Shown here one piece after another: positions 22,463 through 33,774 of a stretch of DNA of 64,000 bases. This DNA comes from Byssochlamys sp. IMV 00236. Taxonomy: Eukaryota; Ascomycota; Eurotiomycetes; Eurotiales; Thermoascaceae. The position numbers and the translations under genes are program-made. Within the stretch, counting starts at the first letter, position 1; each line of letters opens with the position of its first letter. The stretch covers positions 186,001 to 250,000 of the forward strand of contig MSJH02000819.1 in assembly GCA_001931875.2 (NCBI GenBank), written 5' to 3'. Under the pieces are notes generated by a model that saw only the letters and a list, made by a program, of their open reading frames with translations, did no database searches and was not told the DNA's origin.

Positions 22463-24163
22463 ATGGCTAATTCGAAGTATATCACACTGTCTTCAAGTCA
22501 CAATTCTCGGGGCTATTTCCGTGATGGATTTTGCTGACGATTTTCATCCAGATATGAGTACGTCAAGCAGTTCGAGCAGCCGGACGCGTTACTTCCGAAT
22601 GCTTGGATAGTCGTCAGAATTGATGGGAGGGGATTCCATAAGTCAGTTTCCCTTTTTTTTTTTGGTTCATTGAACTTTCTGGTCCTTTTGAGGAATTTTT
22701 CTCTTGTTGTAAGCTTGCGTTTTGCTGGTGATTTTCATTTTCGGTTTTTGAGATCCGTTGCCCCTCATACCTAGAGTTTCTGTTTCGTATCTTGACTGCT
22801 TATCAAGTATTTTGCCAGTCATTGATATCGCGGATTAACATTCATCTGGGTTCTTGAGTTCGATCATGGTCTGTGTGAATGTTCCTTTCGTGTTGATTGA
22901 TTCGTTTCTTTTTGCATTGCTGCGCGCTCAGAATCTAAATTCCAACCCATCTGACTATCCCACCACAGGCTATCCGATAAATATGGCTTTCGAAAACCCA
23001 ATGATCGCCGGGCACTGGACCTTATGAATGCTGCTGCTGTAGAGGTCATGAAAGACCTTACGGATCTGGTTATTGCCTATGGTGTTAGTGACGAGTACAG
23101 GTATGGAGAACTGGAATTTTACGTCTAGATCCTAGATGCTGGATAGACCCATTGCTAATTTCCTACCAGCTTTGTATTCCATCCGACGTGTCAATTATTC
23201 GAGAGGAGATGCGGGTAAGGCTCGGATATTTCCTCTTTTCAAATTGCTCCATGGAATCCTAATCAGTATCCCAGAAAACTCGTCACGACCATCGTATCGA
23301 CCTTTACGGCGCATTATATTTTCAAGTGGCCCACTTTCTTCCCTGATACCCCTCTTGAACCATCGTCACTGCCGAGTTTTGATGGTAGGGCTGTTCTGTA
23401 TCCGACTACGGCCAATCTGAGAGATTACATGAGCTGGAGACAGGTCGATTGTACGTCGGATGCCTACAGGATGAGCTCTTGTTGATGTTTTGTCTTTTTT
23501 ATTATCGAGAGTTGCTTTACAAAGGACCTATACTAATGAGCATTGGGAGAGACAGGCCACATCAACAATCTTTATAATACCACTTTCTGGACTATGGTTC
23601 AGAAAGGTGGGATGACCAACACAGATGCAGAGAGGGAATTGAAGGTATGAATGCTTTGTCGCTTATTATCTCATTCTACTGTGATCTTTAACATCTCTTA
23701 TGTCCTGTCGTAAATGGCAAAAGAAAAAACTGAAATAAAATAAAACTAACATCTCTCGCAGGGCACCGTATCATCTGACAAGAACGAGATCCTGTTCACA
23801 CGATTCGGAATCAACTATAACAACGAGCCGGAAATATATAAGAAAGGAAGCGTCGTCTATCGCCAGGTATGTCTATCAAATATGCAACAGAAAGAAATAA
23901 GCACTAGATCCCTAACTTCTTCCGAACCGCAGTACGAATTAGAAGATCCGAAGTCTGCAGAAGCGACAAATGAGCCCACACAGGAAGACGCCAGCTCGGC
24001 TCTACAGAAAGATATTTCAAAGACTCAGCAGGAGAAAATCAGGAAGCTACGACGGAAAGCGAGAGTGGTTGTTGATCATGTTGATATCATCAAGGATGAT
24101 TTCTGGCAGAGACGGCCATGGATACTTTCGAATAAGCCTGGGAAGCTCCCGATGGAGGAGTAA
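22463..24163 (+). CDS. THG1: tRNA(His) guanylyltransferase
   Basis: A 293-aa protein is encoded in eight exons: 22463-22476, 22552-22641, 22969-23100, 23170-23214, 23275-23450, 23556-23644, 23762-23866 and 23933-24163. It adds the essential extra G at position -1 of tRNA-His, a 3'-5' polymerase reaction. The two-metal catalytic residues are in place: Asp29-Gly30 in [11 protein letters not shown] and Asp76-Glu77 in VSDEYSF, the same numbering as yeast. [11 protein letters not shown] and [14 protein letters not shown] are also family motifs. Exon 1 encodes only four codons plus two bases, and intron 2 is 327 nt, the longest reconstructed here. The acceptor at 23274 was chosen over one at 23266 because only it gives [11 protein letters not shown]. 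Convergent with TMA23. Confidence 0.93.
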
Positions 24164-24379
24164 TGCTTTTTCTTTGGCTGAGTTACGTTCTACATAAAAC
24201 GAATTATGTTTCGTGTTTCATGCGAATGATTGAATGAAAAGAAATATGCTTTTCTAGGAAGTTGCTGAAAATGGGGTATCTAAACTTCTATCCATGTACG
24301 GCCAGTCCAGTGCGATGCAGCGTATATATAGATTGGATGTCTAGACAAGTGCATTGGAAATCCTGCCGTGACATCAAAC

Positions 24380-25342
24380 TTAATTCGAAGACTTTTCTTC
24401 TTTCTTGCGCTTTTTTGATTTCTCCTTTTTCACCTCGTCGCCGGCGCTGTCGGTCTTGGACCGCTTCTTTTCCTTTTTCTCCTTCTTGTCCTTCTTGTTT
24501 TTCTCCTTTGACTCTTTCTTCTCTTTTTTCAGCTTAGATGATGCTTTCTCATCGTCTGCTGAACCATCTGCGCTTGATTCTTCTGTCGAAAGTGGTGTAG
24601 GGTAATCCTGCTCCGCAGTCGTTATATCCTTCTTTCGTTTCTTGTCCTTCTTCCGCTCCTCGCGCGATGGCCGTGTCCGGTCATCGTCTTCTTTGTCTTG
24701 CTTGGAGAGCTTCTTCTCCTTTTTGTCTTTCTTCTCCTTCTTCTCGCGCTTCTTTCGCTCCCGTCGCTCCTCCTTGGTCTCGATAGATGATGTCGCATCC
24801 TGATTCCGGGTCGATTCAGCATCCTCCTTCATCTTTCTCTTCTTCCTTCTCTCTTCCTTCCTGAGAGCGCGCGCCTCCTTTGACTCTTCATCCTCGTCGT
24901 CATCACGCTTCCTCTTCGATTTCGACTTTTTCTTTTCCTCAGAAGAATCTTCACTCGTCTTCTTCTCCTTCTTCTCCTTCTCTTCCTTCAACCTATTCGC
25001 ATTCTCTTCAATAGTCCCCTTCAGACCCTCCCCTCTGACAAAGAACTTATAAAGCTCACTTCCGTTCCGAATGAGCGAACTGCCCTGCTGTCCAACCCCG
25101 GACTCGTTGGCAGTTCCATCGTCCCCGACGCCGCGCAATGCTTCCTCAAATCCACGCAGCCACCACTGGTTCGAGTGGTCTTTGGTCGTTTTCCGACCCA
25201 CGCCATCTTTGTTCGATTTACGTGCGACGAGAATGGGGCGCGTCAGACCCAGTCCGCCGTGAGGACCCGGTCGGCGGTTCGGGTTCAGAGGGTTACCGGG
25301 GCCGTCCCAGCCAAGGCGCATGAGGTAGGCTTGAGCGTCCAT
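24380..25342 (-). CDS. TMA23: Tma23-like nucleolar G-patch-type protein
   Basis: A 320-aa single-exon protein. The N-terminus (MDAQAYLMRLGWDGPGNPLNP, then GLTRPILVARKSNKDGVG) fits the Tma23 family, which begins with a G-patch-like segment and acts in 40S ribosome biogenesis in the nucleolus. WWLRGFEEALRGV around residue 60 matches the family's short aromatic motif. From about residue 110 to the end the protein is nearly all Lys, Glu, Asp, Ser and Arg (KKEKKEKK-type runs), typical of nucleolar tails. The low-complexity half makes many antisense frames look open; those are shadows. Confidence 0.8.
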   Translation of the reverse strand: MDAQAYLMRLGWDGPGNPLNPNRRPGPHGGLGLTRPILVARKSNKDGVGRKTTKDHSNQWWLRGFEEALRGVGDDGTANESGVGQQGSSLIRNGSELYKFFVRGEGLKGTIEENANRLKEEKEKKEKKTSEDSSEEKKKSKSKRKRDDDEDEESKEARALRKEERRKKRKMKEDAESTRNQDATSSIETKEERRERKKREKKEKKDKKEKKLSKQDKEDDDRTRPSREERKKDKKRKKDITTAEQDYPTPLSTEESSADGSADDEKASSKLKKEKKESKEKNKKDKKEKKEKKRSKTDSAGDEVKKEKSKKRKKEEKSSN

Positions 25343-26040
25343 TGTGGTATGTTGTAGAAGGTTGTTTAGTTATTTTGTAGATGGGACAGATACCGGCGGG
25401 GAGGGGAGGTATCTGGCGTGTCGAAGCGCTCAGCGGTTTTGCCTCGTCGCTGAGGCAGGCGTGGTGGATGGGGATTCGTGGAGAAAAGGTCCTCAGCGCA
25501 GCATCTCTGGAGTTTTTGTTTTCTTTCTTACAGACACTAGAGAAGTAGGAGTGCCTGTGATAATGAGAGATTAAAAGAAAATAATTTTGTATGTGACAGT
25601 GGCCAACTGCAATGACAACTGCCAGCCCGTTTTGAGAAGAACCAAAATTTCGAGCGAGAAAAAAGTGCCGCTGATCTTATCGCGGGCGGTGAGAGAGCCT
25701 GATCCGCCGGTGCTGAAGTATCCGATTTACATTATCTGTCGAAACGGCACTTAAATCAGTGAAAGTAAGCATAGGTTTGATTTTCTCATAAAGTATATGC
25801 AATATCTAATGTTCTAACGTTTATTGATCTTGCCACATAAAGTCCAGCTTTCTAAGTTTTGACCTCCTAACTCTTGTACATACCGAAACTGACCGGGCAG
25901 TTCCTTCGCTATTCACGGCATGTAAGTGTGTACTGTATGTATCTGTTTATCTGCACTGCTTGTCGTAAATCATGGCATCATCAGTTTCATTATTCCATGC
26001 CGCAAGCAGCATCACAGGAAAGAAATCATGGTATTTGACG
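25343..26040. other. Intergenic, no gene seen
   Basis: This holds the TMA23 promoter and the 3' side of the CorA-like gene. The sequence from about 25550 is AT-rich. No supportable frame was found. Confidence 0.5.
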
Positions 26041-28974
26041 TTAACAGTCAATGTTCATCGCGGTGTCGGCTGGGTTCAATCCTTCGTTCAATCGACTAGC
26101 CTGGTGTCGCTGTGCCCTGTGCCAGCGCCGTAAGGACTGCCTTCGAGAAGTATGGTTCATCTCGAATGCTGTCCCGGGTGCGGACTGCATTTGCGACGGT
26201 ATCTGCGGCTGCGTCACTTGCGAGGACTTGTCCGAGGCTTGCTGCGACAAGGGGTCCTCCTCGGTCTTTGTATCGGCCAGCTTGTTCAGACCAGAGCGTG
26301 TATGTCGAGTAAAGTCAGAAAGTGTTCTAACTCGTTTGGCATACAGGTCTTCTTCTTCGGTCGGTTGTCGTCGTGGTGCCTTCTTAGGTTGTGCGAAAGC
26401 AAATCCAAGCCAGCGGAAAGGGAGGATGAAGATGGTGACGGTGGGATTTTGAGGATCCTGGGGTGCGAGACTCCAGATGCTTATTGTCGGTCTCGCTGGC
26501 CGGCGGGAGTCATTCCCCCGCTTACCGTCCTCTCTCACAAAGGTCTCTTCGTCTTCCTCCGGGTTTCCGAATAAAGAAGTCGGAGGCGATATGAAGAACC
26601 AGCAGAGAAGAAGACCATACTCTAACATGACCAGTGGGATCCAGATGACTAAAAGGATTGTCCGCATGGTTGCCACGGCTATTTTGGACAGATGGACAAT
26701 CAGTCGGACAAATAGCTTCAACGGATGGAAATGGCGTATAGACGACTGTTTATTTCGTCTCTTCTCGGCCTCTTTGGCGTACTTCACTTTCTGGGCTCTC
26801 GACAGCGTGGCAGCCTCTTCACCTTCTGGTATACCGGCAGTTTCTTGCAACAGGTACGGATCTGCGGATGGCTGACTGAACAGAGATCGGATCCTGCGAT
26901 AGGCATTCTCGATCTCGGAAACCGGAAACGAAACGGTAATCGCTTCGAGTACGAAAAGCGCGTACACCCAGTGGCTACTCTGGGGCTTCGTCCTCTTGAC
27001 GGGGGGTTGGCGAGCTATCCGGTCCACATGGAGTGCGTTCGCGGTATCTCTCCAATCCTGTCGGTTGTGGCTCTTCATAAGCTCGCGCATGCTCCGGGTG
27101 ATATCGGATCCAAACTTCTCAAACGCGTCCATGATGGTCTGCAGATTGAAAACTAGTAGGACCGTGAAGACGGTGATCGAAGGCATAGTGATCGCAAACG
27201 CACTCATAGGAAGAGTGTGAGGGATCAGTGTCTGCATGCCGAAGATGCTAGTACAGAAAGAAAGTGGGAGGAACAGCAACGTGATGTAGGTCAACAGCCG
27301 GATATTATCGCCCTGCCGGACTGTTGTGCGGCTGTCGAAGAGGGAAGAAGCACCAAATAGGCCGTCGCGCAAGTCTCTGACCTCGATGCTCTTCTTTCTT
27401 ATCCATAGAAGCTTCTCCTGGAGCTTCTCAACCGCATGGTCGATAGATCTGATGGAATCCTCCCAGTCTTTCGCAGGCATACGCCCGTCATTGAGACAGT
27501 GTAGAGAGTTTTGCCGGAAATCAAACCAAGTGTCTATCGTCGCTGTTAATGCCTCGTCAAACATTTTATACGCTTGAAGTGCCCAGAAGTAAGTCTTTGA
27601 GCGCGAGAATTGCGGATCATCCGACAATAAATCTGGGTTTTCTTCGGAAAAGATGATCTGCGAAGGCGAGTCGATCTGTGCATCCACGGCATCGATAGCC
27701 ATCTGCCACCGCAGTTGCACATGGTGCATGGCGACCATAATCCACGAGAGGAAAATGGATGCCGGCGTCCAACTACCGAGCCTGCGTCCGTCGGGGTTAA
27801 CAAAGAGCGTGCTTCGTCCAGTGCCGGTGATATAAGGACCAGCAAAGTACTTTTCGGCAAGCTGATAGCACGTATAGACGTCATTCCCCACTCCCACCAG
27901 GATGAATGATAGTTGTTCTTCGTAGATGTACCGATTGCGTTTGTTCAGGGCCGGCCCGAACGCAGCAGAGCGTCTTAGCCCACGAAAGTCCTTCACGACA
28001 AGCTCCCTATCCATTGCTGTCTGCGGGACGAAGTAGAAAGCTAGGTGATATTCGAAGAGATAGGAATTGGCAGTCTAGAAGGCACTGTTAGCAATTGTGT
28101 CTGCTCTGCCTCTGAAGTCGGGTCCGGAACTGCCATACTTTACTGCGGATCCCGAACAAACTAGCCTTTCCATAGTTTGAGAAGCTGAGATATCTCTCTA
28201 AGAAGAGTGCAATCTTCGAGAGATTTACTCTGCGTAGGAGGTTAATTAGGATGTCGAAACAAAAACATCCCGTGACACTTACCTGGGCGTCGAACCCAGC
28301 AGGACTGAAGTTACAATAGGCGATAAATCAACTATGCGAAGTATACGCGAAAATGCATCAGAGGCATTAACGGTTAGCTCAGAGTCGGCATTCTTCTCAT
28401 CGGGGCATGTCCCGATGGCTGACCACATAGAAGCATGGTTCAATATGCCTTCAGTCGACTGCCATCGCGAGACTAGCCCGCGCTCATTAAAATCCTCGCA
28501 GAGGACTTGCGACTTCGAAGCCTCATTCAACGAGACACTCGAAAGGAATGTGGATAGATTTGGATAGGCCGCGTGGTAGGACCACGTATTCCAGGGTCGA
28601 TTTGGACTCAGCAGGTCCTCCAACGTTAAGCCTTTACGCCATATAAAGGACCGGAGCAACTGCTCATCCCGACACGGCAAGATCTCCTCCTGCCAAATGC
28701 GCTTCTGCTCTTCTTCCACGGACACGGGATTCGATTGAGGCTGCAGTGCTGACACTGTAGACATCCGCCGCAATGGCGGCTGTGGCGAATGTTGTGTTGA
28801 GCTCTTGAGAAGCTCCAGCTCGCGCTTCTGTGCCAGTAGCAGTTCGGTCTGGCCGTTGAGGAGACCTAGCAGCGCTGATGGGTCGGATAAGTCTGCAGGC
28901 CCAGGCGGCGCAGAAGCCCCCGGTTCCTGGAAGCTGCGGCTGCGGTAGAAGAACGGATGAAGTCGATCGTCCAT
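26041..28974 (-). CDS. CorA-like membrane protein with GMQ in place of GMN
   Basis: A 938-aa protein is encoded by exons 28974-28283, 28229-28139 and 28074-26041. The central region has the layout of fungal CorA-like Mg2+ transporters: a large cytosolic domain ending in a long helix (about residues 435-520, HAVEKLQEKLLWIRKK), then NIRLLTYITLLFLPLSFCTSIFG and a second helix. CorA proteins carry a Gly-Met-Asn filter after the first helix; here it reads Gly-Met-Gln near residue 540. Two further hydrophobic segments lie downstream (MRTILLVIWIPLVMLEYGLLL, then SPPTSLFGN). The Mg2+ role is therefore uncertain. The N-terminal part (DLTLEDLLSPNRPWNTW-like context) is specific to filamentous fungi. 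The exon 2/3 junction was set by the conserved SKTANSYLFEYHLAFYFVP. The gene starts about 90 bases from the assembly gap. Confidence 0.8.
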
Positions 28975-29911
28975 CGTCTGCTCTCGCTATCACATCGAAA
29001 TCTTACATGGGCGGTCGAACACGATACAAACACAAAGCAAAAAAGTAAAAAAAAAAAAAAAAAACANNNNNNNNNNNNNNNNNNNNAAAAAAAGACACAA
29101 GCTTGTTTTTGACATCTGAGCTCTGTGAAAGATCTGGATTCGTCAACGCCCATCTTGATTCTCGCGTCCTGCGAGACGCCCCAGTTGGGCGCGTCTTTGC
29201 CTGCTTCAGTTAGATCAAATCAGTAATCTGAACGTCCATCATCGAGGGTGTCCACAGCCTACGCTTCTCATTTTCTTCCCTGGCACCAGTCCGGGCGCTG
29301 AGCTGTCGAAACCCCGGCCTCATCCTTCATCGCGGTGGCCGCGCCGTCTTCGCACTGTCCGGCTTGGTGGCCTTGGCAAAGCAAGGCCAGCACCACTTGT
29401 CAGATCACCAGCGGTGTATATAAACATCACGTGGGATATATCGCAGGAATCTTTTGTCGATGTGAGAGGTAGACTGTATCTTTTGTGTCTGCTTACTGAA
29501 ATCACTATCTAGAAACAGTTGATGTGCACACAGGCCATTTCTGTCAGCAATAAATAGGTAGGTAGTTTACTCTTCGACTCACTAATCAATCGACTTATCC
29601 ATCACTTACCCCTAGATCTGCTACCACTTGTAAGTTCTTTTCTTTCTAGCGGTTTATAGTTTTCACCTTGTCAAGAGAATAATTAAAATTTTCATTTGAG
29701 TACACTTCTAACGATGTCAGAACTATACTGTAGACCCGGTTACTGGAATCAACAAGGGGAATCATCACGATACATGACCAGGGCATTCCCGTTACCAAAA
29801 CGAAGGTGGTTTTGGGGGGCCTCGAAAATACCTGATATGCACTGATATATATACTTATGCATGCATACCTCTGCGAATGATCGATAATATGTACTCAAAA
29901 AGTAAATGGGT
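28975..29911. other. Intergenic with assembly gap
   Basis: This holds the promoter of the CorA-like gene and the 3' side of the chitinase gene. A poly-A tract runs into 20 N at 29067-29086. No coding frame is supported; the frame running through the N run at 28866-29153 is an artefact. Confidence 0.6.
29067..29086. other. Assembly gap (20 N)
   Basis: Twenty unknown bases are flanked by A-rich sequence on both sides (17 or more A before, seven A after). The true length is unknown. It most likely marks a homopolymer that could not be resolved. Confidence 0.99.
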
Positions 29912-31619
29912 TTATGACGACGGCATGCCGTTCCGCAAGTTATCGTACTCGGAAGCTGGGTAGCTGAGCTCATTTTCGGTCTGGTCGAGAGCGCTGATAC
30001 CGCCAAAGGCGTTGACCACCTGTGATGATTATTAGCATTCTTTCCGTTGCTTTGGCACACTGTTGAATAAAACAGTTAGGAGGTGACGAGAGGATGCATA
30101 CAGTTGCGACCAAACTCTCATCGCCTGTCTTATCGCTACTACTCTCCCACCACATACCACCTCCAAGGCCCTTGGATTTGATATATGCTGCCTTAGTACT
30201 TGCAATATCCGGCGTGTCGTAGCTGATCATGATTCGCTGGGATGAGTCGTAACTGTACGATGCCACCGGCTGGTCGAGAGTATACACCTGCGCACCACTC
30301 TGTGGAAGGGCCTTGTAATCCCAGACACCATCTTCCCAGCTACCACTGCCGACGCCGCTGAAGTTGGTTCCGGGTCCGTCGGTGTTGGTAAATGATCGAC
30401 CGTAGAGGGGCATACCCATCACGATCTTGTTAGCTGCAACTCCATGGGAAGTGTAATAGGAAATGGCTTGATCCGTGTTGAAGGGCGTGCTGGCCGGATC
30501 GGATGTCGAGTTGTATAAATTCGCGTTATGTCCGGAAATAGTGTCCCAGCTTCCGGCGTAATCATACGCCATCAAATTCCAGAAGTCCAGGTATTGATCC
30601 ATGCCGGCCATATCTAGGACTTCGTAATTTGACGGGCCTATACAACATTATGGTTAGGGCACATATTCAGGAATACCTTCTCCAGCAAGTACGGGAGATA
30701 GATATGGGATAGACTAACCAGCTGGGGAGGCGACAGTAAGGTAATAGTGCTGTCCTGGAGTGTTCTTATCGGCATAGTCGTCCAAAGCCTGACGGCGAAT
30801 ATTATTTAGCGTCGTAAAATCTACCAGACAGCAATTACGACAGCATATAAACTTACCGATCTGACTGTCTTCAATAGCTCTACCATATCACTTGCCTGTG
30901 ACGAATTGGCAGGATACTAATTCCAGTCAGTGACATACATTCTAAGAGCCTATCTACAGGATATAGAGAAACGCTTACCTCCCAATCAATGTCCAGACCA
31001 TCAAATCCCAGATCCTGCAACAACTGCACGGCTGAAGAAGCAAATTCCGAACGTCCAGAATCCGTACTGGTCCAGGCGCCAAAATTCTCCGAATAAGTCC
31101 ATCCGCCAATGGAAAGGAGGGTCTTTAGCTTGCGGTTCTTCTGCTTAATCAAGTAGAACTGCTTAACGCAGCCGTAGACGTTGGTACCATTGTCGTTCCA
31201 GGAGTCAGTTGAGTAGTGCTTCTCGATGTCTGCATAAGTGTCTGAAAGGTAGACTTCGCCAGTGTCCGCGTGGACGTTGGCAAACGCATAGAGAATGTGC
31301 GTGAATTGGTCCGCGGTGAGGTTCTGAGGTTGGAAGTTGCGGCCGTAGATGGCCTAATGCATATGTAGCAAATAATATAGTAAGTAAATGGAACTATCAA
31401 GAGTCTCATGGAGACTTCTGTGACAAAGAAGATATGAAAATAATATCAGAAAAAGTAACTGCATACCCAGTTCACGAAATATGCCACTGAACGATAGCCC
31501 GTAGGATCATCACGAGTCTCAAGACTGTCGACTGATCTCTCGACTGTAGAAGGAAGGACTACTGCATTAGCCAGCCAGTTCGAGGCCAGCAATATAGCAA
31601 GAGAGAGAAAACGCATCAT
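29912..31619 (-). CDS. chiB1: GH18 chitinase, ChiB1 type
   Basis: A 433-aa protein is encoded by six exons: 31619-31467, 31353-30979, 30916-30857, 30788-30719, 30637-30102 and 30019-29912. The GH18 catalytic motif DGLDIDWE lies at residues 169-176, with Glu176 as the proton donor. SIGGWTYS, the second conserved GH18 region, precedes it, and [19 protein letters not shown] and GGGMWWESS follow in the usual order. The length equals that of A. fumigatus ChiB1 as I recall it. Two ATGs are adjacent at the start. The first 19 residues ([19 protein letters not shown]) look like a secretion signal, so the product may be exported, whereas ChiB1 is often called intracellular. There is no chitin-binding module. 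Its roles in this family are autolysis and chitin turnover. Confidence 0.93.
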
Positions 31620-33774
31620 GGCTGAAGGAACGACTCGAACAGAAGGAAGGATAACTATTACAACGCGTCTGAAAAGACAGAGGCAGATACCATTCTTATT
31701 AAAATTCAGGGGGGGATTGTGCTCCTATATGAATGGAGCGTTATACTGCTCAGCCGGACGGTTACGGTCTAGGCTACCTCCTTGGAATGTGGCAGCAGTT
31801 CAGAATGGCTTCATCATAACATGTAACGGTTTGCTCACAGGCTTGCACAGATCACTGATGTTACCTTGGCAGTAGCTTCTTTTCCCGTTTGGGGATGCAG
31901 TAGAGGTTTGGTGATCTTCCCCACGGTAGTCACTTCGACATGGATGACAGGAGCAGCATGGGAGATCGACCCTTGGCAACGCGCTACGATCCGCTCATAG
32001 ATACAGTAGACAAGCCTTGGGGGAGAGATAGCATCATGTCAAGAACAGAAAGGATCTACAATATGTATTGTCTTTAGTGCAGCAGCAGAAAATGCGAGCA
32101 AGCCGTAAGACCCGGCTGGTCATCCGAAAGACAATGACCATTCCAAGATAGGGCTAGGAGGATGAGATGAGAAGGGGCACGAGCACGCGAAAGAATGTGA
32201 ATAAGCTTTAGGGCAGAGAGCCACGCTAGCAAGAATCTTCACATAACTATATTTCACAAGGCCTGATGAGTTCAGGAACTAGAGTGTGACATTGCCATCC
32301 GTACCGTGTCTCTCGTTCTATGTATACACACTGTAGAGAAACTCCTTGCGTCGACGCGGCTGGTCAACGGTGGCGGAAGCTTCCCTAGACCAAGTTCCTG
32401 CAGAAAAGCCTAAATACGCATAGAAATGTCGAGTACTTATAGTAGCGAAAGGATAGTAGTATTCTTTCGAATCATATTCTTAGGGCGACTGGTTCCTCCT
32501 GAATGACATCCTTATTAGTCCCGCGGGATAGCAGAGACAGCGGGATACTTTACCGTTTCGTCGACGCAAGAAACGTTTCGAGGGTCGAGAATTGTTAGTC
32601 ATTTGGACAAATACGAGATTCCGAATATAAGAAGCTATCCTGTGCCTTTTGACATGCGGCTCCTCCAGGATCAGAAGAGTCCCAAGTCCTACAGAGGCCA
32701 TACTCGAGAATCCCGACGAATGGTCCAGCGTCAGGCCTTTTTCGTGCCAAATGTCATTTAGGATGGTAACTACGACCGAAGGGGCAGCCTTCTGTTCGTC
32801 AAATCTGGCATTAGCGTTCATATTCATTAGTGTTTATGGGAACCATAGCTACAGTATTATTACATGGCAGTCCGGCGCGAGGACGGGATGTCCATTTCGG
32901 GCTTAAGCAGATAGATAACGTTCAAACCGACCTGTGCGTCCAGCAGATCACTTGCAGTAGGAACCCGTAACAATTGCTTTGTCCGTGCTAGCCCAGCTGG
33001 GTGGAAATTAACTTGGGGGTACAACGCAACGTTCCCCGGTTGAGATCGAATTAGAGGTTCGATCTAAACAATCGGGAGACACCAGGGCCTGGTTAGCCTT
33101 ATCGCGTGAACTAGCGGGAAGCCTCATGACACATCTAACGGATGACATCTCTATAGGAATAGCTGCCTTGCGATCCCGGCAAATCATAGTGAATAACAGC
33201 AGAAAATAATATAGCGCTGGCCTGTATAATAGACAGATGAGTTAGTTTCGTAGAATGCGAGAGCGGATGGCCACCCAGCCAGTGGGTGTTCTGGTGATAG
33301 TTCCAGAAGTCGAGATAAGGTAATTAGGTGACATCCTGACTCCACGATGGAGCAATGTAACGCGCCAGAGATAGCCAAGCAGGCCAGACGCAGTACCACC
33401 TCGAACGGCTTACTTGTCATGCGGCCCGATCAGGGGCTCCAGGAGCCAGAAAAGGGAAAGCAAAAATGCAGCGGAACTGTTGATAACGGTGATACTACTA
33501 AGTTGCACTCGAAAGTGCTGGGTGGGCAAATCTGATGGAGAGTCAACTTCAACCCTCGTGACTATCCCTTCCCCCTCACAAGCACAGAATCAGGATGATA
33601 ACGCACCTTATCCTTATTTGATTGCTTCCTCCAGGTGCTGCAAGAAGGCACGCGAGCACGGTCATCAATCATGCCGCTGCAGAACACTGCTCGCAAGTGT
33701 CGTAGTATGTATACATTGCCGTCCACTTCGTCAAGTGGCATGGCCAATGACAGATTGGTACGTATTGATACAGC
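31620..33774. other. Gene-poor region of 2.2 kb
   Basis: This lies upstream of the chitinase gene and downstream of the Sfr1-type gene. Short frames at 32480-32827 (minus), 33184-33420 (minus) and 33347-33535 (plus) have no domain that I recognise. The first starts normally with ATG and contains a plausible hydrophobic patch, but no splice-joined longer protein emerged. It could hold a decayed gene or only regulatory DNA for the chitinase. Confidence 0.5.

Noticed and set aside
28866..29153. Minus-strand frame spanning the N gap
   Set aside because: It translates through unknown bases and homopolymer; no features.
32480..32827. 115-codon minus-strand frame
   Set aside because: ATG-initiated but with no motif I recognise and no flanking exon that extends it; kept only as a remark on the gene-poor region.
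33561..33747. Cys-rich short frames possibly resembling a zinc cluster
   Set aside because: Cysteine spacing does not fit Zn2Cys6 or other zinc-finger patterns.
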